Shown: positions 1-8,501, counted from the first letter of the stretch. The stretch is 60,030 bases of DNA from Azospirillum griseum (GCF_003966125.1 NZ_RXMA01000017.1:1-60030); one strand, 5' to 3'. Numbers and translations: made by a program. Notes: generated from the sequence alone by a model not told the origin.

Positions 1-155
1 GTTGCACGAATTGCTCCCGTGGAATTGGAAAGCCGCTCAAAATATCAGGAAAGCAGCCTGACCGCGTCACTCGCCGGATGGTTACGCTGAAGCGCGAATC
101 CAACCACCTGCACGCCTTCGAAAGCGAGGCCGCCTGTCCGGGAAACGGGGACCCG

Positions 156-181
156 TTTACTGGGCTGGTTTACTGGGCTGG
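156..181. repeat. 13-bp perfect tandem duplication at the olsA stop codon
   Basis: The 13-bp unit TTTACTGGGCTGG occurs twice head to tail (156-168 and 169-181). On the minus strand the inner copy contains the olsA stop codon TAA (172-170), and the outer copy supplies a second, out-of-frame TAA. Bases 1-169 otherwise show no gene. Confidence 0.85.
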
Positions 182-985
182 ACGACCGGATACGGCGCAG
201 GCCACGCCTTGGGCGATGCTGCGTTGGCAATGATCGGCCAGGGCCTTGCGGTTGGGAAAGCCGTCGATCGTCACCGGCGGGTGGAACTCCACCTCCACCG
301 TCATGCCCCCCAGTTGGAAGACCTGCCAGAGATGGGGGGCGAGGTCCATGTCGCCGTACCAGGCGTAGAAGGGGCGGAAGGCCACTCCCATCGGGATGCC
401 GTCCAGGCGGGTTGGGGTGACGCTGATCGGTTGGACGGTCAGGGGCTGGTCGCCGATCCGCCGGGAGGCCACGGCGAACAGGGCCGATTTGAAGGGCAGG
501 GTGCGGTTGCCGTCGCTCGACGTGCCTTCCGGGAACAGGATCAGGCTGTCGCCCGCCTCCAGACGGTCGCCGATGTCGTCGCGCTGCCTGCCCACGCTGG
601 ACCGCGCCCTGCGTTCCACGAACACCGTGCGTGACAGCTTGGCGAGCAACCCGAAAAAGGGCCAGCCCGCGACCTCCGACTTGGCGACGAAGGAGGCGGG
701 CAGCAAGGCCCCCAACACCGTGATGTCGAGGTAGGAGGAGTGGTTGGACACGAACAGCACGGGGCCGCTGCCCATCCGCTCGCCCCGGACCACCAACTCC
801 AACCCCAGCAGGCGGGCGCACAGGCGGTGATAGAGGATGGGCAGGCGGCGGGAGAGCGGCGAGCGCAGCCCCACCGCCACCCCCTGGACCGGGATCAACA
901 GCAAGGTCAGCAGGAGGTACAGCGTCAGGCGCAGCGCGCCACGCCCCACTGATCCCAACGCGCGCGCGGTGTCGTCCGTCGTCAT
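170..985 (-). CDS. olsA: 1-acyl-sn-glycerol-3-phosphate acyltransferase family protein (OlsA-like)
   Basis: A 271-aa PlsC-type acyltransferase. It has an N-terminal hydrophobic segment (about residues 20-40), the catalytic NHX4D block NHSSYLD near residue 81 and the glycerol-phosphate-binding FPEGT near residue 151. The protein would sit on the inner membrane and esterify a lipid hydroxyl. It lies 95 bp downstream of an OlsB-like N-acyltransferase on the same strand, which suggests the second step of ornithine-lipid synthesis (O-acylation of lyso-ornithine lipid) rather than the housekeeping PlsC step; that assignment is inference from context. The ATG at 985 (MTTDD) was chosen over a GTG further upstream because family N-termini begin close to the membrane helix. 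A generic PlsC paralogue remains possible. Confidence 0.82.
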   Translation of the reverse strand: MTTDDTARALGSVGRGALRLTLYLLLTLLLIPVQGVAVGLRSPLSRRLPILYHRLCARLLGLELVVRGERMGSGPVLFVSNHSSYLDITVLGALLPASFVAKSEVAGWPFFGLLAKLSRTVFVERRARSSVGRQRDDIGDRLEAGDSLILFPEGTSSDGNRTLPFKSALFAVASRRIGDQPLTVQPISVTPTRLDGIPMGVAFRPFYAWYGDMDLAPHLWQVFQLGGMTVEVEFHPPVTIDGFPNRKALADHCQRSIAQGVACAVSGRPAQ

Positions 986-1066
986 GCTGTGTGTTCGCCG
1001 TTCTCTGTTCACCACATCGGGGCGCGCGTCGGATGAGTGGGGCCGCATCGGAGGGGCGACGCACCC

Positions 1067-1094
1067 TCAACCGGGCTGGCTCAACCGGGCTGGC
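1067..1094. repeat. 14-bp perfect tandem duplication at the olsB stop codon
   Basis: TCAACCGGGCTGGC is present twice in tandem (1067-1080, 1081-1094). The minus-strand stop codon TGA of olsB is the reverse complement of the first three bases of the second copy, so the stop and the last sense codons have been duplicated. Confidence 0.85.
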
Positions 1095-1902
1095 TGTCGC
1101 GGTTGCGCCGCTCGTAATGCTTGAAATATTTGTCGGTGATGAGGTCGGTCTTCACCACGATGCAGACGTCCGTGGTGTTGAACTGATGGTCGATCACCCC
1201 GCCGTCGCCGACGAAACCGCCCAGCCGCAGATAGCCCTTGATGAGCGGCGGCAGCACGTTCAGCGCCCGGCGCGGATCGATCCGGTCCTTTTCCATCAAA
1301 TTCATCGACACATAGCGGTCGGGCAACGCGGTGGCGCGCAACTCCGGCGGGGCCAGATGATGGTGATGCAGATAGGCCAGCGGTTCGGCCAGAGCCGCCG
1401 GGTCGGTGCCGGGCAGGCTGGCGCAACCGAACATCAGGGCGATGTCGTGCTGGAAGACGTAAGACGCGATGCCCCGCCACAGCAACTGCATGCTGCCGCG
1501 CGTGCGGTATCCGGCGTCCACACAGGACCGGCCCAGTTCCAGAACCTCACCGGGGTAACTGGCCAGGGGGCTGATGTCGTATTCGTCGCTGGAGTAGAAG
1601 CGCCCGACCTGTTCGGCCGCAGGGCGGCGGATCAGCCGATAGGTGCCGACCACCATCTCCGGCCCATTGCCGCGCGCGTGGTCGATCACCAGAAGATGGT
1701 CGCACAGCGCGTCGAACGGATCGAAGTCGCGCAGGCGCGCCTTCATCGCGTCGGACGGGATGGCCGCCATTTCGTCGTAAAACACGCGGTAGCGCAGCGC
1801 CTGCGCCCAGTCGATTTCAGCGGCGGTCTCGGCCAGCCGCACTTCCAGGGATCCCATCCGAAGATCGGAGGATTCGCCCTGGTCCACGCTCGTATCAGCC
1901 AT
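1081..1902 (-). CDS. olsB: L-ornithine N-alpha-acyltransferase-like GNAT protein (OlsB-like)
   Basis: A 273-aa acyl-ACP-dependent N-acyltransferase of the OlsB/hemolysin-like GNAT family. It transfers a 3-hydroxyacyl chain to the alpha-amino group of ornithine to make lyso-ornithine lipid. Seen in the sequence: the ALRYRVFYDEM block near the N-terminus, a GTYRL strand, the ELGRSCVDAGYR block and a C-terminal LGGFVGDGGVIDHQFNTTDV segment, all typical of OlsB. Pairing with the adjacent acyltransferase makes an olsBA operon likely. Ornithine lipids replace phospholipids under phosphate limitation, but no PhoB box was identified. The start is uncertain: ATG 1902 (MADTSV) was chosen, and ATG 1956 is an in-frame alternative without a better ribosome-binding site. 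Confidence 0.82.
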   Translation of the reverse strand: MADTSVDQGESSDLRMGSLEVRLAETAAEIDWAQALRYRVFYDEMAAIPSDAMKARLRDFDPFDALCDHLLVIDHARGNGPEMVVGTYRLIRRPAAEQVGRFYSSDEYDISPLASYPGEVLELGRSCVDAGYRTRGSMQLLWRGIASYVFQHDIALMFGCASLPGTDPAALAEPLAYLHHHHLAPPELRATALPDRYVSMNLMEKDRIDPRRALNVLPPLIKGYLRLGGFVGDGGVIDHQFNTTDVCIVVKTDLITDKYFKHYERRNRDSQPG

Positions 1903-2107
1903 ATCGAGGATTCGCTGCTGTGGTTCGCGAGGATGCTGCGCGCCATCGATTCCCATCACCAGGAGCAAGTGACCGGTCACAGGGAAGCGGGCGCACAGAC
2001 AGCGCAAGCCATATCACAGAGCGGCGGGCGATGGTCAACCGACATTGTCCGGCGGGCACCATTGCCCCGTCAGGCAAACCCGGAAAACCATCGGCCTGAG
2101 CGATGGC

Positions 2108-2524
2108 TCAGGCGGCCCCGCGACGGGCGCGCGTGCCCAGGCCGATCTGCTTGGCCAGGGAGCTGCGTTGGCGGGCGTAGTTCGGAGCGACCATCGGATA
2201 GTCGACCGGCAGCCCCCAGCGGTCGCGGTATTCTTCCGGCGACATGTTGTAGGCGGTCTTCAGATGGCGCTTGAGCATTTTCAGCTTTTTGCCGTCTTCC
2301 AGACACACGATGTAATCGGGCGTCACCGACTTCTTGATGGGAACGGCGGGCTGCGGGCGCTCTTCCGTCACCACCGGCTCGGTGCCAACGGTGGCCAACG
2401 ACTTGTAGACCTGTTCGATCAAGGTCGGAAGATCGGTCAAGGCCACTGTATTGTTCGAGACATGCGCGGCAACGATCTCTGTGGTCAGAGACAACAGCGC
2501 GTTGGAAGGGGACCCGGTGGTCAT
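2108..2524 (-). CDS. mucR: MucR/Ros family transcriptional regulator
   Basis: A 138-aa MucR-family protein, a global DNA-binding and silencing regulator of exopolysaccharide and cell-surface genes in alphaproteobacteria. The C-terminal half carries the family signature DYIVCLEDGKKLKMLKRHL followed by PEEYRDRWGLPVDYPMVAPNYA. The second finger Cys is Asp (usual in MucR), but the terminal finger His is also missing (HLKTAYN), so zinc binding is doubtful. ATG 2524 is supported by GGAG about 12 nt upstream. The gene diverges from the TusA-like gene across about 90 bp, which probably holds both promoters. A GC-rich 8-bp hairpin with a GATG loop (2094-2113) covers the stop codon and has no U-tract. 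Confidence 0.9.
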   Translation of the reverse strand: MTTGSPSNALLSLTTEIVAAHVSNNTVALTDLPTLIEQVYKSLATVGTEPVVTEERPQPAVPIKKSVTPDYIVCLEDGKKLKMLKRHLKTAYNMSPEEYRDRWGLPVDYPMVAPNYARQRSSLAKQIGLGTRARRGAA

Positions 2525-2614
2525 GTAAGCTTGCTCCAGAACATTCGTTCCTCTCCATATAAAGAGGTTTTTCGTAAGGTGCAATATCCATCCTTTGCTG
2601 TCAAAGAGGAAGAT

Positions 2615-2869
2615 GTGAGCGAAAAAATCCCTGCTGACTTGTTTATCGACATCACGACCCAGGTCTGTCCGTTGACCTTCGTCAAAACCAAGTTGACGGT
2701 CGAACGAATGGCGGTTGGGCAGACCCTTGAAGTCCGCCTGAACGCTGGCGAACCCTTGGAAAACGTCCCCCGTTCCTTGGCTGAACTGGGGCACAGCATT
2801 TTGTCTCTGGAGCGGGAGAACGCGGTGGAACCGACCAGCATCCACCGCCTGCGGGTGCGCAAGAATTGA
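2615..2869 (+). CDS. TusA-family sulfurtransferase
   Basis: An 84-aa protein with the TusA/SirA-like fold pattern: a short strand, then the Cys-Pro motif (ITTQVCPLTFVKTKL, Cys about residue 18), an amphipathic helix, and VGQTLEVRLNAGEPLENVPRSLAELGH. The conserved cysteine would carry a persulfide for tRNA thiolation or sulfur trafficking. The GTG start at 2615 is preceded by AGAGGA at good spacing. It converges with rimI (4-bp gap). Which of the several TusA-like roles applies (TusA, YedF, or sulfur oxidation) cannot be told from sequence. Confidence 0.8.
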   Translation: MSEKIPADLFIDITTQVCPLTFVKTKLTVERMAVGQTLEVRLNAGEPLENVPRSLAELGHSILSLERENAVEPTSIHRLRVRKN

Positions 2870-2872
2870 CGC

Positions 2873-3343
2873 CTACACCCCTGGGATGGTGCGGCGCATC
2901 ACCACAGCGGCCACGGCTCCGCTGGGACGTGTGTAGTAACCAGGGCGTCGCCCGACCGGCTCGAAACCATTGGCCATGTAAAGAGTCCGCGCCGGGCTGT
3001 TGTCTTCGGCGACTTCGAGAAAAAGCGCCTCGGCCCCCTGGTCTTGCGCGGTGCCAAGGACGGCCATGACCAGACGGCGGCCGACGCCACCGCGCCGGTC
3101 GGCGGGCAGGACGCCGATGGTCAGAATCTCTCCCTCGCCCGCCGCGACCCGGGCCAGAGCGAAGCCGACCGGCTCCTCCCCGCGCAGGGCCAGCAGAGCA
3201 AAACCCTCCGGCGGGCTGCACAGGCTGGCGATGGCGGCGGCGTCCCACGGCTCGTCGGGGAAGCACAGCGCGTGCAGGGCGGCCAGCGTCTCGGCGTGCA
3301 GCGGCCCGGCGGTTTGCAGATGAACGGCCTCGTCGGTCGTCAT
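2873..3343 (-). CDS. rimI: Ribosomal-protein-alanine N-acetyltransferase RimI-like GNAT
   Basis: A 156-aa GNAT acetyltransferase. The acetyl-CoA-binding motif is ILTIGVLPADRRGGVGRRLV; downstream are LEVAEDNSPARTLYMANGFEPVGRRPGYY, typical of RimI, which acetylates the N-terminus of ribosomal protein S18. Its ATG overlaps the stop codon of tsaB by 4 bp (ATGA), so the two are translationally coupled. The tsaB-rimI pairing is widespread and strengthens the call. Confidence 0.9.
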   Translation of the reverse strand: MTTDEAVHLQTAGPLHAETLAALHALCFPDEPWDAAAIASLCSPPEGFALLALRGEEPVGFALARVAAGEGEILTIGVLPADRRGGVGRRLVMAVLGTAQDQGAEALFLEVAEDNSPARTLYMANGFEPVGRRPGYYTRPSGAVAAVVMRRTIPGV

Positions 3344-4029
3344 GCCTTGGCCTTGGGCAGGCTGACGTCGGGCGGGCGCAGATAGAAGGGATCCACCGGG
3401 TGGCCCGGCTCCCGCTCCGCGCCCAGCCGGGCGACCACGGCGGCGTCCGGCACGCCGTCGCCGCTGGCGACGGCCAGGTCGGTGCGCACCGCCAACGCCG
3501 CCCGCAGCAGCCCGGCCCCGTCGCCGGCCAGCAGCAGCGGCCCGGTCGGCCACAGGCCATCCAGCCAAGCAGGCACGTCCGCCGGTTCCAGCATCGCCGC
3601 GTCGCCGATGGGGGAGCGGTCGGGGGCGAAGAGCTGGAGGTAGGGTTCGGCCCGGCGGCTGTCCACCGCGACCAGAACCGCGCGCCCGGCGCGTTCGTCC
3701 TCCGGCAGCCCGTGCAGGATCGCTTCAAAGCTGGTGACGCCGACCACCGGGCATCCATAGGCCACGGCGAAGCCGCGCGCCGCCGCCAGCGCGATGCGCA
3801 GGCCGGTGAAGGCCCCCGGCCCGACCGTCACCGCGATGCGGTCCAGATCGGCGAAGGCAACCCCGGCGTCCGTCATCACCGCGTGGGCCATCGGCACCAG
3901 GGCTTCGGCCTGTCCGCGCGCCATCGGCGGGTTGCGGCGCGCGACGACGCGCCCGTCCTCCGGCCCCTCGTCCCGCCACAGCGCGGCGGAGCAGCCCGAC
4001 GTCGCCGTGTCCAACCCCAAAATCTTCAT
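3340..4029 (-). CDS. tsaB: tRNA N6-threonylcarbamoyladenosine biosynthesis protein TsaB
   Basis: A 229-aa member of the ASKHA-fold TsaB family, partner of TsaD and TsaE in making t6A at position 37 of ANN-decoding tRNAs. Seen: N-terminal MKILGLDTATSGCSAAL, VGPGAFTGLRIALAAARGFA and GVTSFEAI, all diagnostic. Length matches the family. It is the first gene of a tsaB-rimI unit transcribed leftward. tsaE is encoded about 29 kb away in the same window. Confidence 0.95.
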   Translation of the reverse strand: MKILGLDTATSGCSAALWRDEGPEDGRVVARRNPPMARGQAEALVPMAHAVMTDAGVAFADLDRIAVTVGPGAFTGLRIALAAARGFAVAYGCPVVGVTSFEAILHGLPEDERAGRAVLVAVDSRRAEPYLQLFAPDRSPIGDAAMLEPADVPAWLDGLWPTGPLLLAGDGAGLLRAALAVRTDLAVASGDGVPDAAVVARLGAEREPGHPVDPFYLRPPDVSLPKAKA

Positions 4030-4099
4030 CGCCCCGCCTTGCCCGTGCTAGACAGCACTCTCCATCCCCTCTGTTCGCAGTCAAACGGCGTTCCAAACC

Positions 4100-4648
4100 A
4101 TGCTGATCGAGATCGCGCCCCCGGCGTACGACGTCGAACTGAACCTTCTTTACGCCACGGCGGACAATTTGTCCGGCGCGCCGATCTACCGCAACCCGGT
4201 GTGCCTGCTGCACCCGGACGCTGCGGCCCGTCTGAAGACCGCCATCGCGCTGGCGCGGGGCATCGGCTGCCGCTTTCGCGTCTACGATGCCTTCCGCCCC
4301 GCCGAGGCGCAATGGAGGCTTTGGTATGCCTTTCCCGATCCCGCCTACATCACCGATCCGCGCCTGGGATCCAGCCACACGCGTGGCGTCGCCATCGACC
4401 TGACCCTGATCGATTCGACCGGCCAGCCGCTGGACATGGGAACCGGGTTCGACGCGATGATCGAACGCTCCCACCACGGCTGCACCGATCTGACCCTGGA
4501 GCAGCAGCGCAACCGCGCCCTGTTGCTGGGGGTGATGAGCGCGGCGGGGTGGGACCATTTCGCTACGGAATGGTGGCACTATCAGTTGCCCGACCCGGAG
4601 CGCTACCCGCTGTTGACCGACGCCGCCATCGGCGGCCGGATGATGTAA
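4100..4648 (+). CDS. ddpX: D-alanyl-D-alanine dipeptidase (DdpX/VanX family)
   Basis: A 182-aa zinc D,D-dipeptidase. The zinc motif SxHxxGxAxD appears as SHTRGVAID and the catalytic/zinc block as EWWHY; FRVYDAFRPAEAQ supplies the conserved Arg. No signal peptide is visible, so it should be cytoplasmic, hydrolysing D-Ala-D-Ala during peptidoglycan recycling or D-alanine use. A resistance role would need vanH/vanA neighbours, which are absent. It stands alone, divergent from tsaB (70 bp). Its last codons and stop are tandemly duplicated. Confidence 0.92.
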   Translation: MLIEIAPPAYDVELNLLYATADNLSGAPIYRNPVCLLHPDAAARLKTAIALARGIGCRFRVYDAFRPAEAQWRLWYAFPDPAYITDPRLGSSHTRGVAIDLTLIDSTGQPLDMGTGFDAMIERSHHGCTDLTLEQQRNRALLLGVMSAAGWDHFATEWWHYQLPDPERYPLLTDAAIGGRMM

Positions 4649-4670
4649 CGCCATCGGCGGCCGGATGATG
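4624..4670. repeat. Tandem duplication over the ddpX 3' end
   Basis: A 22-bp block ending in GGCCGGATGATG is repeated with a 25-bp period (4624-4645 and 4649-4670). The first copy ends the coding sequence, followed directly by TAA (4646-4648); the second starts immediately after the stop. The rest of the gap to 4857 has no recognisable gene. Confidence 0.85.
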
Positions 4671-4857
4671 GGATCGTCGGGGGGGGCACCGCGTTCGGGT
4701 GGTGGGCAAGGGAGCGGGCGGGTTGTTGCACGCGCGCATCGCAACCCACCCCTTTTGTGGATGGGCATGGTTGTTGCCTTGTTCCGGTGCGGCGGACTGT
4801 GGCACACCACCTGCGTTGATCGGGGCTGTGCCCGATTCTGTTTGACCATGGGCTGAC

Positions 4858-5907
4858 ATGCCGTTCCGCCGCGCCGCTCGGGTGCTCGTCACCGCCGCTC
4901 TGACCGTCTGGACCTCCCTGGTTCCGGCGTCGCGCATGGCTGTGGCGGTGGAAGCATCCGCGAGCAACAGCGCGGTCGTCTTCGCCTATGACCGCTTTGG
5001 CGAGGATCAGAATCCGTCCCTCAGCATCCGTCTGGACCAGTTCGAGTCGCATCTCGATGAGCTGACCGACGGGGATTACGCGGTTCTGCCGCTGCCCAGC
5101 ATTCTGGAGGCGCTGCGGTCGGGCAAGCCTTTGCCGGATCGCGCCGTCGCCATCACCATCGACGAGGCCAGCCGGTCCGCCTACACCGAGGCGTGGCCCC
5201 GGCTGAAGGCCGCCGGTCTGCCCTTCACCCTGTTCGTCGCCACCGATGCGGTGGATCGCGGGTCGCCCGCGCACATGACCTGGGCCGAGATCCGCCAGAT
5301 GGCGGCGGCGGGCGTGACCATCGGCGGCCTGGGCGGCTCCACCCAATCGCTGGTTCCCCGCACGGCGGCGGAGGTCGCGGCGGAGCTGCGCCGCATGTCC
5401 GACCGCTTCCAGGCGGAGCTGGGGCAGCGTCCCACCCTGTTCGCCTACCCGCAGGGGGAATATTCGCTGGCGGTGCGCAAAATGGTGGCCGAGCAGGGCT
5501 TCGTCGCCGCCTTTGGCCAGCAATCGGGGGTGCTGCACCCACAAGCCGACCTGTTCGGCCTGCCGCGCTTCCTGATGAACGAGGCCTATGGCAGCGTCGA
5601 CCGCTTCCAACTGGCGGCCAACGCGTTGCCGTTGCCCGTGTCGGACCTGACGCCGGACGACCCGCTGTTGACCGTCAACCCGCCGCCGCTGGGCTTCACC
5701 ATCGCCGACAGCGTGGGCGACACCGCCAAGCTGGCCTGTTTTGCCGCAGGCCAGGGCCGCACCGCGCTGGAGCGGATCTTCGACGACCGGATCGAGGTGC
5801 GGATCAAGGACCCGTTCCCGCCGGGCCGCGCGCGCGTCAACTGCACGCTGCCCGCGCCGGATGGCCGGTGGCGCTGGCTGGGCATGCAGTTCCTGATTCC
5901 CGAGTGA
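4858..5907 (+). CDS. Polysaccharide deacetylase-fold protein, metal site apparently lost
   Basis: A 349-aa exported protein: positively charged N-terminus, a hydrophobic stretch (about residues 8-23), then an NodB-like homology domain (about 95-260) with LPDRAVAITIDEASRSAYTEAWPRLKAAGLPFTLFV and PTLFAYPQGEYS. In active family members the first motif is TFDD and the second H-x3-H (SHSxSH); here they read TIDEA and IGGLGGSTQSL, so both metal-binding histidines are missing and one of the two Asp is Glu. The C-terminal ~90 residues form an extra domain with two cysteines. It may be a polysaccharide-binding or structural relic rather than a deacetylase. Confidence 0.75.
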   Translation: MPFRRAARVLVTAALTVWTSLVPASRMAVAVEASASNSAVVFAYDRFGEDQNPSLSIRLDQFESHLDELTDGDYAVLPLPSILEALRSGKPLPDRAVAITIDEASRSAYTEAWPRLKAAGLPFTLFVATDAVDRGSPAHMTWAEIRQMAAAGVTIGGLGGSTQSLVPRTAAEVAAELRRMSDRFQAELGQRPTLFAYPQGEYSLAVRKMVAEQGFVAAFGQQSGVLHPQADLFGLPRFLMNEAYGSVDRFQLAANALPLPVSDLTPDDPLLTVNPPPLGFTIADSVGDTAKLACFAAGQGRTALERIFDDRIEVRIKDPFPPGRARVNCTLPAPDGRWRWLGMQFLIPE

Positions 5908-5995
5908 TTGTGCGCGCCTGTTCCGTGATGGCGTGTGCCCCGTCGCGGCGGGACCGGGCTTGTGACCCGGCTCCGCGCGTTTCGGGGGCGGCCCG

Positions 5996-6553
5996 TCACT
6001 GGACCGCGCGGACCTCGACCACTTCGGGAATGTAGTGGCGCAGCATGTTCTCGATGCCGTGCTTCAGCGTGGCGGTGGAGCTGGGGCAGCCGGAGCAGGC
6101 CCCCTTCATCGCCAGATAGACCACGCCCTTGTCAAAGCCCTGGAAGGTGATGTCGCCGCCGTCCTGCGCCACCGACGGGCGGACGCGGGTGTCCAGCAGC
6201 TCCTTGATCTGTTCGACGATCTCGTCGTCGTCGCTGTTGGCGCTGGCGGCGTGACCGTCCCCGGCGTCGGACAGCAGAACCGGGCGGTCGGCGGTGAAAT
6301 GTTCCATGATGACGCCGAGGATCGACGGCTTCAGCAGAAACCATTCCTTGGCGTCGGTCTTGGTGATGGTGACGAAATCCGCGCCCAGGAACACGCCGAC
6401 CACGCCGTCGATCTCCAACAGGCGCTGGGCCAGCGGCGAGCGGGCGGCGTCCGCCGCGCTGGTGAAATCGGCGGTGCCGCGTCCGAGCACGTCACGCCCC
6501 GGCAGGAACTTGAGAGTCGCCGGGTTGGGCGTCTGCTCGGTTTGAATGAACAT
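5996..6553 (-). CDS. nfuA: NifU-family Fe-S cluster carrier (NfuA-like)
   Basis: A 185-aa two-domain protein: N-terminal Nfu_N domain (MFIQTEQTPNPATLKFLPG) and C-terminal NifU-like domain with the cluster-binding CxxC (GACSGCPSS). It accepts and delivers 4Fe-4S clusters. ATG 6553 is preceded by GGAGGAT. The N-terminal domain is the eukaryote-like/alphaproteobacterial type, not the degenerate A-type domain of E. coli NfuA. It is divergent from the cyclase gene. Confidence 0.93.
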   Translation of the reverse strand: MFIQTEQTPNPATLKFLPGRDVLGRGTADFTSAADAARSPLAQRLLEIDGVVGVFLGADFVTITKTDAKEWFLLKPSILGVIMEHFTADRPVLLSDAGDGHAASANSDDDEIVEQIKELLDTRVRPSVAQDGGDITFQGFDKGVVYLAMKGACSGCPSSTATLKHGIENMLRHYIPEVVEVRAVQ

Positions 6554-6677
6554 GGTGCTATCCTCCATCGACGCCGCACGGGACCTAGCGGCGTTCCAGA
6601 AATTTGGGCAGAATCCCCGCCGGGATCAAGCACCGGATTGGTCCGATTTCCGCATTCCCGACCCTCATGTGGTGCCG

Positions 6678-7973
6678 ATGACCGCCGATCCGTCCCCCCA
6701 TCCGCCTCTCTTCCCCGATTGCCCGCCCCACCTGCTGTACGACAAGGGGCACGATGTCGGCGCGATTCTGGGCTGGCTGCTGCAAGAGGGTCGGCAATGC
6801 ACCGAGGCGGAAACGCTGGTGGACGAGTTCGGGCGGCGTCTGAACGCCATCGGCGTGCCGCTGGCGCGCAGCGTGCTGGTGCTGCAACTGCTGCACCCGC
6901 AAATCCGCTCGATGATCCACATCTGGCGCGACGACGGTGAACCGGTGGAGACTGTGCTCTCCAACCACGGCGACGAGCAGACCGAAACCTATCTGAAAAG
7001 CCCCTTCGCCACGCTGGTGGAGGATGGGGCGCAGGGGTTGCGCTTTCGCCTGGACCGGATGAGCGCGCCGTGGCCCTACCCGATTTTGGAGGATCTGGCG
7101 GCGCAGGGGATGACCGATTACGCGGCGATGGCGGTGCTGTTCACGGGTGGGCGGCGCAACGCCATCAGCTTTGCCACCGGACGGCCCGGCGGCTTTTCGG
7201 TGGCCGATCTGGCGCTGCTCGACGCGGTGCTGCCCGCCCTGGGGGCGGTGCTGGAAACGCTGGCGCTGCGCCATCTGGCGGCGACGGTGCTCGACACCTA
7301 TGTCGGGCGCAAGACCGGGGCGCGCATCCTGTCGGGCGACATCCGGCGCGGGACCGGGGCGAACGTCCGCGCCGTGCTGTGGTACTGCGATTTGCGCGGC
7401 TTCACCCCGCTGGCCGACCGTTTGCCGCGCGAGGAGTTGATCGCCCTGCTGAACGGCTATTTCGAGTCGATGGGCGACGCGGTGGAGCGCCACGGCGGCG
7501 AGATCCTGAAATTCATCGGTGACGCCATGCTGGCGATCTTTCCGCTGACGGAGGCGGACGAACGCGGGACCGCCGCCGCGAACCGGGCGCTGGCCGCCGC
7601 CACCGACGCGCTGGCGACGATGAGCGCCCAGAACGCCGAGCGCGCCGCCTGGGGCCAACCCACCCTGCGCTGCGGCGTGGCCCTGCATGTGGGGGAGGTG
7701 ATGTACGGCAACATCGGGTCGACCGAGCGGCTGGACTTCACCGTCATCGGTCCGGCGGTCAATCTGGTCAGCCGGATCGAAGGGTTGTGCGGGCGGCTCG
7801 ACCGCACCGTGCTGACGTCCGCCGACTTCGCCGCCCTGGTCCCGCCCGACGCCCCGCACCGGCTGGAGTGCATCGGAACCCACACGGTCAAGGGGCTGGT
7901 GGAGCCGGTCGAGGTGTTCGAGCTTCAACTGCGCCCCTGGGTGGCCGCCGGGGCGACGCCCCCCATCACATGA
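6678..7973 (+). CDS. Class III adenylate/guanylate cyclase
   Basis: A 431-aa protein. The C-terminal cyclase homology domain begins near residue 230 with VRAVLWYCDLRGFTPLADRLP, followed by GGEILKFIGDAMLAIFP (the metal-binding Asp residues lie in these two segments) and CGVALHVGEVMYGNIGSTERLDFTVIGPAVNLVSRIE. The N-terminal ~220 residues resemble a GAF-like sensor, without membrane helices. The product is probably cAMP; which nucleotide is used cannot be decided from sequence. ATG 6678 was chosen as the first start downstream of the nfuA promoter region. Confidence 0.88.
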   Translation: MTADPSPHPPLFPDCPPHLLYDKGHDVGAILGWLLQEGRQCTEAETLVDEFGRRLNAIGVPLARSVLVLQLLHPQIRSMIHIWRDDGEPVETVLSNHGDEQTETYLKSPFATLVEDGAQGLRFRLDRMSAPWPYPILEDLAAQGMTDYAAMAVLFTGGRRNAISFATGRPGGFSVADLALLDAVLPALGAVLETLALRHLAATVLDTYVGRKTGARILSGDIRRGTGANVRAVLWYCDLRGFTPLADRLPREELIALLNGYFESMGDAVERHGGEILKFIGDAMLAIFPLTEADERGTAAANRALAAATDALATMSAQNAERAAWGQPTLRCGVALHVGEVMYGNIGSTERLDFTVIGPAVNLVSRIEGLCGRLDRTVLTSADFAALVPPDAPHRLECIGTHTVKGLVEPVEVFELQLRPWVAAGATPPIT

Positions 7974-7982
7974 TGGCTTTCG

Positions 7983-8501
7983 TCAGGTGATGGCCTCCAA
8001 CGCGTCGTTGCTCAGGCCGCCGGGGACGATGGTCAAGGGGATGCGCAGGCGGGACAGGCCGCGCCCGGTGTAATAGGAGATGAGCGGCCCCGGCCCTTCC
8101 GGGTCGGTGTCGGCGGCCAGGACCAGGATGGAGATGCTCGGCTCCTCCGCGATCAGGGCCAGCACCTCTTCATGGCGTTTGCCCTCGCGCACATAGAGGA
8201 CGGGGAGGGAGCCGGTGAGCCGCACCACCTCGCGCGCCAGCTTTTGCAGCGTGCGTTCGGCCTCCTCCCGCTTTTCCTCGCGGATGAGGTTTTCCATGGC
8301 CAACCAGTGCTGCATCTCCTCCTTCTCGATCACGGCGAGCAGGGCAACCCGTCCGCCGGATTTGCGGGCGCGCAGGCAGGCGTAGCGCAAGGCCACCTTC
8401 AGTTCGGGGCTGTCGTCCACGACGACCAGGAAGATGCGGACCGGCGGAACGGCGTCGCCCGGCGGCGTGGTGTGGCCCGTGGTGTGGCTGGTGTCGGTCA
8501 T
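7983..8501 (-). CDS. Universal stress protein (UspA family)
   Basis: A 172-aa protein with an adenine-nucleotide alpha-hydrolase-like fold: IFLVVVDDSPELKVALRYA, a long charged helix and ILVLAADTDPEGPGPLISYYTGRGLSRLRIPLTIVPGG. ATG 8501 has GGGAGAG upstream. It follows the TSUP/TIGR02186 pair on the same strand (46-bp gap) and may be its third gene; the 3' end is convergent with the cyclase, only 9 bp away. Confidence 0.85.
   Translation of the reverse strand: MTDTSHTTGHTTPPGDAVPPVRIFLVVVDDSPELKVALRYACLRARKSGGRVALLAVIEKEEMQHWLAMENLIREEKREEAERTLQKLAREVVRLTGSLPVLYVREGKRHEEVLALIAEEPSISILVLAADTDPEGPGPLISYYTGRGLSRLRIPLTIVPGGLSNDALEAIT

Noticed and set aside
4100..4648. Vancomycin-resistance vanX
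   Set aside because: The family motif is right, but no vanH, vanA, vanR or vanS genes are nearby and the organism is Gram-negative; a housekeeping D-Ala-D-Ala dipeptidase is more likely.
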